A DNA stretch of 64,000 nucleotides from a virus: IMG/VR virus record IMGVR_UViG_3300030329_005488, positions 1 through 64,000 of that record, one strand, 5' to 3'. Below, piece by piece: positions 26,345 through 34,411 of the stretch. The notes under the pieces are model-generated. The model did no database searches and was not told the DNA's origin. It saw nothing but the letters and a program-made list of their open reading frames with translations. Position 1 is the first letter of the stretch; each line of letters starts with the position of its first letter. Made by a program: the position numbers and the translations under genes.

Positions 26345-26534
26345 CACAGACGATTTAGACAACATGAGCCGAAGAGATTTAGTGGAACTACTTGAAGCAT
26401 ACAATGAATCGCTCGCAGAAGTCGAGCGGTTGCAAGAACTACTCGATGCTATACATTGGGATGCTTTTGCAGAAGATGATACCACACTTGAGATTGACCG
26501 TGAGGTAGCGGAGCGAATTAGGAGAGGTGATTGA
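26337..26534 (+). CDS. MxDTD-family small protein 2
   Basis: This 65-residue product starts MIDTDDLDN and has AEVERLQEL, the second member of the local paralogue set. It is acidic and helical. Confidence 0.6.
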   Translation: MIDTDDLDNMSRRDLVELLEAYNESLAEVERLQELLDAIHWDAFAEDDTTLEIDREVAERIRRGD

Positions 26535-26816
26535 ATGATTGACACAGAAGAACAGATTGAGTTTGATGATGTATTGAAAGGGATTGAAGTCGGTGTGGAT
26601 ATATCCGAAGGCGACTACGACATACTACGATACTACCGAGACGAATACAAATACTACCGAGACGAATACAAAGACCTGCACACAGAAGTCAAGCGGCTGC
26701 GTGAAGGGCGACTTGACCTCATCAATGAGGTTGTTCGCATCATCAATAACAAGACAGGTGAGCGAGTGGATGCTGACTTGCATGACTACATCATAGACAG
26801 GTTGGTGAACGAATGA
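26535..26816 (+). CDS. MxDTD-family small protein 3
   Basis: This 93-residue product starts MIDTEEQIE and has TEVKRLREG. It contains an internal direct repeat YYRDEYK-YYRDEYK (residues about 33-46) encoded by near-identical 21-bp units. It begins directly after the previous stop. Confidence 0.6.
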   Translation: MIDTEEQIEFDDVLKGIEVGVDISEGDYDILRYYRDEYKYYRDEYKDLHTEVKRLREGRLDLINEVVRIINNKTGERVDADLHDYIIDRLVNE

Positions 26817-27157
26817 TTGACACAGACAAATACGAAGGACACACACCTGCACCGTGGAAGGCGTTGTTCAACCACCCTCAAGTGGAAGGGTCATGTGTAG
26901 TGAATGATGAAGATGAAAGTAATTTTGGATATACACATGGTGAGCGAATACTTGGGCCATTGTGGGTTGGTGAATTGACTGCTGATATGCCTGATACTAA
27001 ACTCATAGCAGACGCACCACTTCTCTTAGCAGAAGTCAAGCGGTTGCGTGAAGCAATGAAAACTATGCTTGATGATATGAATAATGCAAGTCCCGAAGAG
27101 GACATCGAGTATTGGCTCGATACATGGAAGCATTGGTTGAAGGAGATGATTGAATAA
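26813..27157 (+). CDS. MxDTD-family small protein 4 with phage-type LIADAPLLL motif
   Basis: This 114-residue product starts MIDTDKYEG, then HTPAPW and LIADAPLLLAEVKRLRE. The HTPAPW...LIAxAPxLLAEVxRLR pattern is common in small phage proteins of unknown function. Its stop shares one base with the next ATG (TAATG). Confidence 0.65.
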   Translation: MIDTDKYEGHTPAPWKALFNHPQVEGSCVVNDEDESNFGYTHGERILGPLWVGELTADMPDTKLIADAPLLLAEVKRLREAMKTMLDDMNNASPEEDIEYWLDTWKHWLKEMIE

Positions 27158-27678
27158 TGGGTAAGTACTACTACTTGGGCGACCCCTGCTATATCATTCA
27201 TGATGATGAGTGGATTGATTTCTGTAACGCTATGGCAAAGGCAGAAGTGAAACGCGAAGTCGGTACTCCATACTACTCCAAATGGAAAGGTCGAGAGATA
27301 CATTTCATCAACACAGGTGGAGATGGGAGATGGGATGGTCTGTGTGTCGATGCAGGGGTTCTTTCTTGTATCCCTGTTGAAGTGTGCGACCCTGAGAAAC
27401 TCAAGGGGGAATCAAGTGGTTGGAGAGTCATTGACCACTTCGTTGAATTGAGTATGGAGCAAGGTGATATTCTCATGATTGAGGGTGAGCCTACCGACGG
27501 CGCACAACGCTGCCAGTGTAGCGATTCTAATTGTTCTGAATTGCTGTCAAAGAACAACTTTGATTGGTGTGCGATGTGCGGTGATGGGCCGTACTGTGGC
27601 TACACTTGTCTTGAGGTTCACAATGGAGAATACTATTGTGACTGTTGCTATGATGAAGTGACTGAGGACGAGGAATAG
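27157..27678 (+). CDS. Phage-type GDPCY protein with Cys-rich RING/LIM-like tail
   Basis: In this 173-residue product, residues 1-110 begin YYYLGDPCYII and are beta-rich, as in a widespread but uncharacterised phage family. The last about 55 residues hold about ten Cys plus His (CQCSDSNC ... CAMCGDGPYCGYTC ... CDCC), enough for two zinc sites. The combination of the two parts is not one I know. Confidence 0.65.
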   Translation: MGKYYYLGDPCYIIHDDEWIDFCNAMAKAEVKREVGTPYYSKWKGREIHFINTGGDGRWDGLCVDAGVLSCIPVEVCDPEKLKGESSGWRVIDHFVELSMEQGDILMIEGEPTDGAQRCQCSDSNCSELLSKNNFDWCAMCGDGPYCGYTCLEVHNGEYYCDCCYDEVTEDEE

Positions 27679-27680
27679 AA

Positions 27681-29630
27681 ATGTCTTGGGTAAGATATGA
27701 AGACGATTACGGTTCTCGTGTCACTCTCCGCTTCGCTTGGAATGAAGAGGCCAAAGATATGCTCAAGGCTTATCTTCAGTTTCCAGCCCTGAAGTGGGAC
27801 AATGAACGCAAAGGGTGGTCGGTGAGAGATAATCCTCAAGACTTATCCCTCGCTCTCTCTGTCCTTAGTGACTATGGGATTCACTATGATGGTCTTTCAG
27901 TAGACGATTGTGTTCCACCTAAAGCGAATGTTTCAGTAGAACATAAGCGCGATGGTCTCATCCTAAAGTGGGGATTCCAGCCTAACTATCGTGACATCAA
28001 TACAGCACTAAAGTCGTCAGCGAAAGCGCGTTGGAATCCTAAAGATAAATCATGGAGGATTCCTTTCGTCGCTGGGCCAGCCGCTGCCGATGCAGTCGAG
28101 CCTCACTTCGCTCCACTCGCTGATGCCATACGTGCGGTGCCGGGAATAGCAGAAGCGAGCGAAGCAATAGCGCAGCGAATCGAATACTCAAGTGCTGTTG
28201 AAGCAGATAGTATTGCATTGAAACATCTTTCACCATCGAGGATTGATGATGTGCGTTCTTACCAATGGGTAGCACCTCACATGTTCAGTGCAGGTGGACA
28301 GAATAGAATCCTGATTGCTGACGGTATGGGATTAGGGAAATCGTTACAGGCTATCCTTTGTGTTCTCAATGGAGGATTCAGTAGAACTCTCATTGTGTGC
28401 CCTTCAGTAGTGAAGGTGAACTGGTCTAATGAGATAGAGAAATGGACAGACAAGACATGGAGTATCATTAATGGACAGAGTGGTGAGTATGAGGTGGAGG
28501 ATTTCACCATCATCAATTACGACATTCTATACCACCGCTCATCACAGTTGGTACAAGACAGATACGATTGCATCATCTTCGACGAATGCCATGCGTTGAA
28601 GAATCCGAAAAGCAAGAGAAGCATTGCGGCAGAACAGATAGCCGCAGAAGCATGTGTAGGAGGATTGATTCATCTATCAGGGACACCTATACTCAACCGG
28701 CCTATCGAAGCCTATCCTATATTGAAAATGTTGAAACCTGAGACTTTCGCTAACAAGTTCTTGTTCGGTAAGAAATACTGCGCGGCTGTGAATAATGGAT
28801 ACGGTTGGGATTTCAATGGGGCGAGTAACATCGAGCACAGTAGCGACGGGCAGACTCTCCCTCTTATGAAACTCCTGATGGATGTCATGCTTCGCAGGAC
28901 GATGGATGACGAACGACTGAGTGAGCAGATGCCTTCTCTTATCCAGAACATCATACAGATAGAACTCGACTCTGTTGAGCGCACGAAATATGATTCACTA
29001 TTCAATTCATTGATGGACGAATGGGACCATTATCGTGTGAATGAAGGCACAATGCCACAAGGTTTTGTGCTTAATATGATGACCGAACTACGTCACATGG
29101 CAGGTCGTTGTAAAGTCCGTGCTGCCCTTGAATGGGCAAGGGACTATCACGCTATCACCGGCAAGTCTCTCATCATCTTCGCCCATCATATCGATGTGCT
29201 TCAAGCACTTAGTCAAGGCATCGGGGCAGAGCATGGTTATATCGATGGGCAGACGACGGACAAGCATCGACAACGCATCATCAAAGAGTTCCAAAATGGT
29301 GACTATCCTTTCCTCATAGCGTCAACCACTGCAATGAAGGAAGGAGTGAATCTCGACAAAGCAGATACTACATTGTTCGTCGAACGTCAATGGGTACCCG
29401 CTTGGGAACAGCAAGCAGCGGCGCGTGTTCGTAGAATGACTCAGCAATCAGAGATATGTCAGCAGGTAATTATCAGCGCGCAGAACACCATAGACGGCCA
29501 CTTCGACAAAGTGGTCGCTGGGAAAGCAGCAATAGTTGAAGCGGCATTAGATGGTAGTGAACAAATCAAACATGAAATAGCAGAGGCTCTTGCGGAGTCT
29601 TTGCGCTCAGGGGAGGTAGTGATACAATGA
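27681..29630 (+). CDS. SNF2-family helicase/translocase, HARP-like N-terminus
   Basis: In this 649-residue product, residues about 1-200 contain two similar beta-rich repeats (LKWDNERKGWSV and ARWNPKDKSWRI) resembling the HARP repeats of SMARCAL1-type annealing helicases. The SNF2 core follows: motif I DGMGLGKS (about 213-220), motif II DECH (about 300), SGTP, and in the second domain STTAMKEGVNL and QQAAARVRRM. The family translocates on double-stranded DNA and can rewind or remodel forks. The stop overlaps the next gene by ATGA. The helicase call is firm; the HARP comparison is by eye. Confidence 0.88.
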   Translation: MSWVRYEDDYGSRVTLRFAWNEEAKDMLKAYLQFPALKWDNERKGWSVRDNPQDLSLALSVLSDYGIHYDGLSVDDCVPPKANVSVEHKRDGLILKWGFQPNYRDINTALKSSAKARWNPKDKSWRIPFVAGPAAADAVEPHFAPLADAIRAVPGIAEASEAIAQRIEYSSAVEADSIALKHLSPSRIDDVRSYQWVAPHMFSAGGQNRILIADGMGLGKSLQAILCVLNGGFSRTLIVCPSVVKVNWSNEIEKWTDKTWSIINGQSGEYEVEDFTIINYDILYHRSSQLVQDRYDCIIFDECHALKNPKSKRSIAAEQIAAEACVGGLIHLSGTPILNRPIEAYPILKMLKPETFANKFLFGKKYCAAVNNGYGWDFNGASNIEHSSDGQTLPLMKLLMDVMLRRTMDDERLSEQMPSLIQNIIQIELDSVERTKYDSLFNSLMDEWDHYRVNEGTMPQGFVLNMMTELRHMAGRCKVRAALEWARDYHAITGKSLIIFAHHIDVLQALSQGIGAEHGYIDGQTTDKHRQRIIKEFQNGDYPFLIASTTAMKEGVNLDKADTTLFVERQWVPAWEQQAAARVRRMTQQSEICQQVIISAQNTIDGHFDKVVAGKAAIVEAALDGSEQIKHEIAEALAESLRSGEVVIQ

Positions 29631-30226
29631 AGATAGAAGGAGAATGGACAATAGGAGATGCACGGCTGTTGAAAGAAATATCGAAGGCCGTGAAGAAGAG
29701 AGAGGAGATAGGTGTAGACCTTAGTATAGACAACAAAGGCTTACCTGACCTCTTAGTAATGAATATGAACACTGGGCATTCAGTGAGGGTGAAAGGTGAT
29801 GTTTTACGAAAGGCTGACCACACTCAACGAATTCGCCATAAGCGACCACCAAAGGTAGTAGAAGCATTACTCATGGAGGTATTAGAGTATTCACTGGAGG
29901 GTAAAGATGCCGCAGTGAAGCAGAAGTTCTGGAAAGACCTACGAGAATGGCTTGCGCAAGCCAAGGTGGGTGAAATCTGGAAGAAGTGGGAAAGGAAACA
30001 CGAACAACGAATCAAAGCGATTGAGTCAATGCTCGACGAACATCTCGAACAGACTCTTACGAAGTGCACTGGTCAGACTTTCATCAAGTCTGAAATAGTG
30101 TCACAAGAACAGCGCGCTGTTTTAGAGCGTGCACCCAACCTCTTCGCAGAGGTTGAAGGCTGGGACGAGCCTGAAATCGTCGAACAAATGGAGGAAGAAT
30201 ATGAACCCGACCAAACGATTGAATGA
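29627..30226 (+). CDS. Charged helical protein, unknown
   Basis: This 199-residue product is coupled to the SNF2 gene by ATGA. It is beta-rich up to about residue 70, then long charged helices (about 75-150) and an acidic tail. It could be an SNF2 partner. Not recognised. Confidence 0.6.
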   Translation: MKIEGEWTIGDARLLKEISKAVKKREEIGVDLSIDNKGLPDLLVMNMNTGHSVRVKGDVLRKADHTQRIRHKRPPKVVEALLMEVLEYSLEGKDAAVKQKFWKDLREWLAQAKVGEIWKKWERKHEQRIKAIESMLDEHLEQTLTKCTGQTFIKSEIVSQEQRAVLERAPNLFAEVEGWDEPEIVEQMEEEYEPDQTIE

Positions 30227-30488
30227 ACTGGAGAAAGAAGTCATGGATATTACTATCCGTGCACATGAACTGGAAACTGAACGAAATGGACTATTGAAAA
30301 TGCAAGACTGTTGGGGCGGTGGGCACTACTGGGAGATACTTGATGTAGTTGCCGACTTCACAACGACATCAGAGGTAGCAATTACATGTCAAATATGTGG
30401 TTGTGAGTCTCGATTGATACAAACTGCGCAGAATGTCTTCGGCCCGCAAAGTATCCCTTTGGGGGAAATGGTGAGTGAGGAAGAATGA
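30201..30488 (+). CDS. Coiled coil plus zinc-ribbon protein
   Basis: GGAGGAAG before ATG 30201 sets the start inside the previous gene. This 95-residue product has an N-terminal helix (about 5-33), then a beta region with CQICGCE. ATGA joins it to the next gene. Confidence 0.6.
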   Translation: MNPTKRLNELEKEVMDITIRAHELETERNGLLKMQDCWGGGHYWEILDVVADFTTTSEVAITCQICGCESRLIQTAQNVFGPQSIPLGEMVSEEE

Positions 30489-30622
30489 GCGGGTGTATCT
30501 TATGTGGTGGCACTGGTGGTAGTCATCCAGCGATTATCAATACGATTAGTACCCCTTCAGGTACTGTGTGTATGAAATGTGTGTATAGTGTTGTACAACA
30601 AGCAGCGGAGGTGACAGCGTGA
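30485..30622 (+). CDS. 45-residue zinc-knuckle microprotein
   Basis: CILCGG ... CMKC gives a CxxC-x(n)-CxxC knuckle. It ends in the GGAGGTGACAGCGTGA junction (30607-30622), which supplies the ribosome site and GTG start of the next gene. Confidence 0.6.
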   Translation: MSGCILCGGTGGSHPAIINTISTPSGTVCMKCVYSVVQQAAEVTA

Positions 30623-30786
30623 GTGAACCAGACATAACTGTTTATCGTTCAGAGATAGATGGTCATTGGGTGGTCGAGATAGACACACCTGAGATACCTG
30701 AAACCAATGAAGGACCAGTCATGCGTATTTACCTAAACGGTGGGCAGGTCTACAATGTTGGAGAAGATGTGGAGGTGACAGAGTGA
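30619..30786 (+). CDS. 55-residue acidic microprotein
   Basis: GTG start 30619 lies in GTGA. The product looks beta-rich (MRIYLNGGQVYNVG) with no Cys. It ends in a second copy of the junction sequence (30771-30786). Unknown. Confidence 0.55.
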   Translation: MSEPDITVYRSEIDGHWVVEIDTPEIPETNEGPVMRIYLNGGQVYNVGEDVEVTE

Positions 30787-30875
30787 TTGAGGCGACAATA
30801 TGGGTTTGTCCCAAATGTGATGACTTTCGCTTCCGTCTTTGGGAATGCGATTGTGTGGAGGTGGCCGTAGCATGA
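30783..30875 (+). CDS. 30-residue zinc-knuckle microprotein
   Basis: GTG 30783 in GTGA follows a GGAGGTGAC site. The sequence WVCPKCDDFRFRLWECDC has four Cys in 18 residues. It overlaps the next ATG. Confidence 0.5.
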   Translation: MIEATIWVCPKCDDFRFRLWECDCVEVAVA

Positions 30876-30991
30876 GGGAATGTGAATGTGATGGAAAGCA
30901 ATATCCATTGAAAGAAACAGGGTACTGGTTATGCATCGAATGTGGTGCACAGTCCCCAATGGAGGGGGAGCATGAACATCTTCGTACTTGA
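30872..30991 (+). CDS. 39-residue zinc-knuckle microprotein
   Basis: ATG 30872 in ATGA follows GGAGGTGG. Cys pairs CEC near the start and CIEC follow. The last 20 nt overlap the glycosylase gene. Confidence 0.5.
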   Translation: MRECECDGKQYPLKETGYWLCIECGAQSPMEGEHEHLRT

Positions 30992-31496
30992 TACCGACCC
31001 TCATGCTGCTGCACGAATGATGTGTGACAAACACATCCCGAAGATGCTTATTGAATCTGCACAGATGATGGCATCAGCACTACGACGTCATGGTTTAGGT
31101 GATGAGCATCTCCCTCTCACAAGGAGAGGTACACCATACAAAGGAGGATTCCCTCATCATCCTTGTACAATATGGGCAGGTGATTCATATGAGAACTTCA
31201 TGTGGCTGTATCAACACGCAGAATCATTAGCACGAGAGTACACCAAAAGATTCGGTAAAAGGCACCGTACACGTCGAGCCATTCGTGAGATGCATCAGGC
31301 CTTCGACAAGCACTTTACCACTTTTGATTTCCCTGAAGATGGCCTTACACCATTCGCACTGGCTATGCCTGACGAGTACCAGAATCAAGACCCTGTGAAG
31401 GCATACCGTGATTACTACAAGGCTGACAAATCCTACTTCGCTAAGTGGGACAAGGGGACACCTGCTCCCAACTGGTGGCAGGGGGTGACAGCGTGA
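30972..31496 (+). CDS. Phage-type protein annotated in relatives as pyrimidine-dimer DNA glycosylase-like
   Basis: GGAGGGGGAGC before ATG 30972 sets the start (174 residues). The opening MNIFVLDTDPHAAARMMCDK, then KMLIESAQMM, HHPCTIWA and FALAMPDEYQ follow a family frequent in marine phages. Its members are often annotated as pyrimidine-dimer DNA glycosylase/endonuclease V-like. If active it would remove UV photodimers. I recall the family pattern well but cannot confirm catalysis. Confidence 0.65.
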   Translation: MNIFVLDTDPHAAARMMCDKHIPKMLIESAQMMASALRRHGLGDEHLPLTRRGTPYKGGFPHHPCTIWAGDSYENFMWLYQHAESLAREYTKRFGKRHRTRRAIREMHQAFDKHFTTFDFPEDGLTPFALAMPDEYQNQDPVKAYRDYYKADKSYFAKWDKGTPAPNWWQGVTA

Positions 31497-31600
31497 AGGC
31501 TAATACAGGAGCAGTATGTTACGAATGTCAAGAGAATAAACCTGTGAAAATGGTTGAAGGTTTTCCTATGTGTGATGATTGTGTGGAGGTGACAGCGTGA
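31493..31600 (+). CDS. 35-residue zinc-knuckle microprotein
   Basis: GTG 31493 in a junction copy (31481-31496). CYEC ... CDDC form a knuckle. It ends in an exact junction copy (31585-31600). Confidence 0.55.
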   Translation: MKANTGAVCYECQENKPVKMVEGFPMCDDCVEVTA

Positions 31601-31854
31601 AAGTGGAAATGGTACCAATAGATGGAATGATGATTAGAGCATTAGTTGTTGATGGGAATGATGAGTATCAGAACTGTGAGAATTGCGGCAATCGCTGTTA
31701 TAATCACCCTGACCTCGCCAAAGAGGATAAGGACTGGTGCCTCAATTGTAATGATGCTGAACTACAATCCAAGATGAGTGATACAGAGGTGGCCTTGTGG
31801 ACTATTCAACAAATGGACGCTGGGAAGATTGTAATTGTGGTGAGAGAATCATGA
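31597..31854 (+). CDS. Small zinc-binding protein
   Basis: GTG 31597 in GTGA. This 85-residue product has CENCGNRCYNH and CLNC across residues about 27-50, a plausible single zinc site, then an acidic helical end. Unknown. Confidence 0.6.
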   Translation: MKVEMVPIDGMMIRALVVDGNDEYQNCENCGNRCYNHPDLAKEDKDWCLNCNDAELQSKMSDTEVALWTIQQMDAGKIVIVVRES

Positions 31855-31940
31855 GTTGTACACACTCAACTACATCCTATCTTCGTGGTATGACATGGTG
31901 CTCTGATTGTGGATTGACGTTGGGGGGTGAAGAGGAATGA
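31851..31940 (+). CDS. 29-residue Cys microprotein
   Basis: ATG 31851 in ATGA. MSCTH ... WCSDCG fits a small CxH/CxxC knuckle. It ends in ATGA with the next gene. Confidence 0.5.
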   Translation: MSCTHSTTSYLRGMTWCSDCGLTLGGEEE

Positions 31941-32182
31941 GTCTCATGTACCATCGTGTCACTATCCCATTCGAAGATATAGACCACGCACTTGGTCTAT
32001 ATAAGAATCTACAAAAAAGAGGAGTGAGTTTCGATATAGGTTTCGGCCCAGAAGGTATGGATTGGGAACTTGATTGGTCCATTAAGGGATATTATACCGC
32101 GCAAGATATCCTCCTCGAACTTGAGGACTTAGGTATAGACTACACTGTCACACTTGAACGGGAGAGGAAGGAGGATGAATAA
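31937..32182 (+). CDS. Small protein, unknown
   Basis: This 81-residue product has an alternating beta/alpha pattern (YHRVTIPFEDIDHALGLYKN ... DYTVTLERE) suggesting a ferredoxin-like fold. No motif. Packed between microgenes. Confidence 0.6.
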   Translation: MSLMYHRVTIPFEDIDHALGLYKNLQKRGVSFDIGFGPEGMDWELDWSIKGYYTAQDILLELEDLGIDYTVTLERERKEDE

Positions 32183-32273
32183 TTCAGTATATGTCTTTCT
32201 TCTCTGCGCTGCTACTTATGGTGGTGTTTTATTCTGGGCATGGAAAAAAGGCAGGGATGGGTTGTATAAATGA
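32175..32273 (+). CDS. 32-residue single-span membrane peptide
   Basis: GGAGG upstream of ATG 32175. Hydrophobic residues 5-23 (VYVFLLCAATYGGVLFWAW) are followed by KKGRDG, a typical positive-inside anchor. It ends in ATGA. Confidence 0.55.
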   Translation: MNNSVYVFLLCAATYGGVLFWAWKKGRDGLYK

Positions 32274-32581
32274 CAGGTAATTACAAACCGTATGAGCGTA
32301 GAGCCACCAAAAGAAAAAGAACGAGTGAATTGGCAAGAAAGCGCATTGATAAAATAATGTCTGATGGAAAAAAGAGGACAGTGGACGAAATTATATCTGC
32401 AATGTGGAATGAGCAGGACCGGAGGACTGGTCAACATATTCCTACAAGAAACGAATTGCGGCATCACATGGGTCGCTACTCATCCCAAAAATACGAGAGT
32501 GGTGAATTCGATATCATTACTGGGAGTAGGCGTGCCAATCGAGGTATCTACAGCGAGAAGAAATATTGGTGTAAGACATGA
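32270..32581 (+). CDS. Basic winged-helix-like protein
   Basis: This 103-residue product has a very basic N-terminus (KPYERRATKRKRTSELARKR), then IDKIMSDGKKRTVDEIISAM and a wing-like basic end. Likely DNA-binding; similar in plan to the 21117 and 46277 proteins. Confidence 0.6.
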   Translation: MTGNYKPYERRATKRKRTSELARKRIDKIMSDGKKRTVDEIISAMWNEQDRRTGQHIPTRNELRHHMGRYSSQKYESGEFDIITGSRRANRGIYSEKKYWCKT

Positions 32582-32703
32582 GGAAAAAGATTAGAGGTTG
32601 TTGGTGTCACGGCAGCGCTGTGACATGCTGGGAGTGCATGAAATATTGCACCTGCTACCAGCCAAATGATAGAGAGGGGCACTTACTGGAGGGTGTGAAA
32701 TGA
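32578..32703 (+). CDS. 41-residue Cys-rich microprotein
   Basis: ATG 32578 in ATGA. Six Cys/His-type ligands in CWCH ... CWECMKYCTC. It ends in ATGA with the next gene. Probably a zinc knuckle. Confidence 0.55.
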   Translation: MRKKIRGCWCHGSAVTCWECMKYCTCYQPNDREGHLLEGVK

Positions 32704-32900
32704 AATATGAAGTAATAAGCAACCCTTCCACAGATGAAGAGGCACTGAAGTGGAGCGATGGTGAGGCTATAGAGATTGGTTTTACTTGCCCACACTGCAA
32801 CAAGAAATTATCTACTCAGTGGCTTTTCCCTGATGCAGATATGTATCTTGACTGTATGATTTGCCATGGTGCATTACATTTTGAGCCAAGGGGGGACTGA
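32700..32900 (+). CDS. Small zinc-ribbon protein
   Basis: This 66-residue product has CPHC (about 30-33) and CMIC (about 52-55), a standard ribbon. ATGA start. Unknown role. Confidence 0.6.
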   Translation: MKYEVISNPSTDEEALKWSDGEAIEIGFTCPHCNKKLSTQWLFPDADMYLDCMICHGALHFEPRGD

Positions 32901-32901
32901 A

Positions 32902-33120
32902 ATGAGGACAGAAGAAGAAATCATCAACAAGATGTTTGAGGCTGAGAAGGTCATGACACATTGGGAAAAGGAACTACGAATGATTACTGCTACGCATGGA
33001 TTAGATAGAGCGAGGAATCGTAAAGATTTCATGGAAGCCGTGAGAAACTACAACGCTTTACGTGGAGTTGTGAAGACATGTCATTACATGTTAGGGAATC
33101 AGGAGTGTCCGTTGATATGA
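32902..33120 (+). CDS. Small helical protein
   Basis: This 72-residue product starts at ATG 32902 just after the previous stop. All-helical, two-helix layout with mixed charge. Unknown. Confidence 0.55.
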   Translation: MRTEEEIINKMFEAEKVMTHWEKELRMITATHGLDRARNRKDFMEAVRNYNALRGVVKTCHYMLGNQECPLI

Positions 33121-33150
33121 CAGTGATAATATACATGAGCCGTTGGAGGA

Positions 33151-33462
33151 GTGGATGATACTATGGGAGAGGAAGAAGAAACGGTAACTTGCCACGTGAA
33201 AGACTTGAAAGATGGCTATTGGGATAGCCCTGATGGGATATTGGAGATAGGTGTACTGACTGATATGAAAGGCGAACAACACAAAGTTGTTCATTATGAT
33301 TATTTAGGACAGACTGATTTCAGCCCTCTGGTCTGTAAGATGTGCGATGGTGAAGTCGACGACAGTCAAATCATATTGAAAACAGAATCTGGATGGTGGG
33401 TAGTGCCTCACAGGAGTTGTGATTATTTCGTGTGGTACAAAGAGGAGGTGTCTCTCGAATGA
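33151..33462 (+). CDS. Small protein with CxxC motif
   Basis: Up to 103 residues from GTG 33151; ATG 33163 is an alternative and GGAGG at 33144 fits neither perfectly. Beta-rich start, then CKMCDGEV and a later Cys. ATGA to the next gene. Confidence 0.55.
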   Translation: MDDTMGEEEETVTCHVKDLKDGYWDSPDGILEIGVLTDMKGEQHKVVHYDYLGQTDFSPLVCKMCDGEVDDSQIILKTESGWWVVPHRSCDYFVWYKEEVSLE

Positions 33463-34133
33463 GTTGGGAACCAAGCGATGTAGATATTGAGTGGACTGAG
33501 GCAGTGCTGGATACATTAGAGCCGGGGAAGTCATGGGTAGAGGGAGAGATGACCTTTCTCTGCACAGGGGAAAAGGAACTCTCTCTTGTCTCAAGAACAG
33601 AGAGGTCCGAAGAACCTGCGCAGCGTGTAGGTATTGTCCTCCAACATCTTGGCTGGAACTATGATGATACCCAAACCAGTATCATACCAGATGACCCGTT
33701 AGAAGCAATGCGTACAATGCAAGAGGTAGCACAGGCTTGGACGTGTTATGCCTGTGAGGGAGTTTCTCTCACTGATTGTGATTTAGATAAAGCCCAATGG
33801 GTAAATGACGGAAATCATACTGCGTTCACTGAAGAGGGACTACAAGAATTCCCTCGCTGGGTTGTCCGTGTTTCGTGCATTGGATGTGGTGAAGAGTTGA
33901 ACATGTCCCCTATGGACTACAGTCTTCTTGCAGGGGAGGATATTTTCTATACATGGGTTACACCATTAGGTGATACGCTCCACGCTTTAGATAGGCAGAC
34001 GTTGATTGAAATGGCAGACTTAGGTGACTATAGTGAAACCAGCATTGTCGGTACAATATGGGAGGGTCATCATGTACCCCCTCACATGCAGGGAACTTAT
34101 TGCTCAGTCACGCGCTCTTCTGAAGAGGAGTGA
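33459..34133 (+). CDS. Unknown protein with zinc-ribbon insertion
   Basis: This 224-residue product has CYACEG (about 97-102) and CIGCGEE (about 143-149) flanking a region with DCD, probably one zinc site in a beta-rich domain. No known family. GTGA overlap with the next gene. Confidence 0.6.
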   Translation: MSWEPSDVDIEWTEAVLDTLEPGKSWVEGEMTFLCTGEKELSLVSRTERSEEPAQRVGIVLQHLGWNYDDTQTSIIPDDPLEAMRTMQEVAQAWTCYACEGVSLTDCDLDKAQWVNDGNHTAFTEEGLQEFPRWVVRVSCIGCGEELNMSPMDYSLLAGEDIFYTWVTPLGDTLHALDRQTLIEMADLGDYSETSIVGTIWEGHHVPPHMQGTYCSVTRSSEEE

Positions 34134-34411
34134 GAGTGGCATCAGCACCAGCCCCTACTTGTCGAGAATGTGATGCGACACTTTCAATGAAAGGTAGGCA
34201 GAATCATAGCATCTGTTATGTTTGTTGGAACAACCCCCCTTTAGAGAAGAGATGTACTGCTACTAATAAAATAACAAAGAAGCGATGTAAGAATAGAGCC
34301 ACCAACAACGGTCTATGTGGAACTCACAGTCGCCCAGTAGGTCCAAGATTATCAAAAAATGGGGACTGGGAAGATAGAAAGAAGTGGAAGGAAAGCCTCA
34401 AGGGAGGATAG
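34130..34411 (+). CDS. Zinc ribbon plus CTATxxxxKRCKN phage motif
   Basis: In this 93-residue product, CRECD ... CYVC forms an N-terminal ribbon. CTATNKITKKRCKNRATNNG followed by LCGTH matches the CxAxTxxxxxCxNxAxxxxxCxxH pattern of small phage proteins (DUF5763-type as I recall). Both halves should bind zinc. The C-terminus is basic. Confidence 0.65.
   Translation: MRVASAPAPTCRECDATLSMKGRQNHSICYVCWNNPPLEKRCTATNKITKKRCKNRATNNGLCGTHSRPVGPRLSKNGDWEDRKKWKESLKGG

Noticed and set aside
33117-33158. 13-codon frame in an ATGA overlap
   Set aside because: Too short to support; the gap before 33151 could equally be a ribosome site for the next gene.
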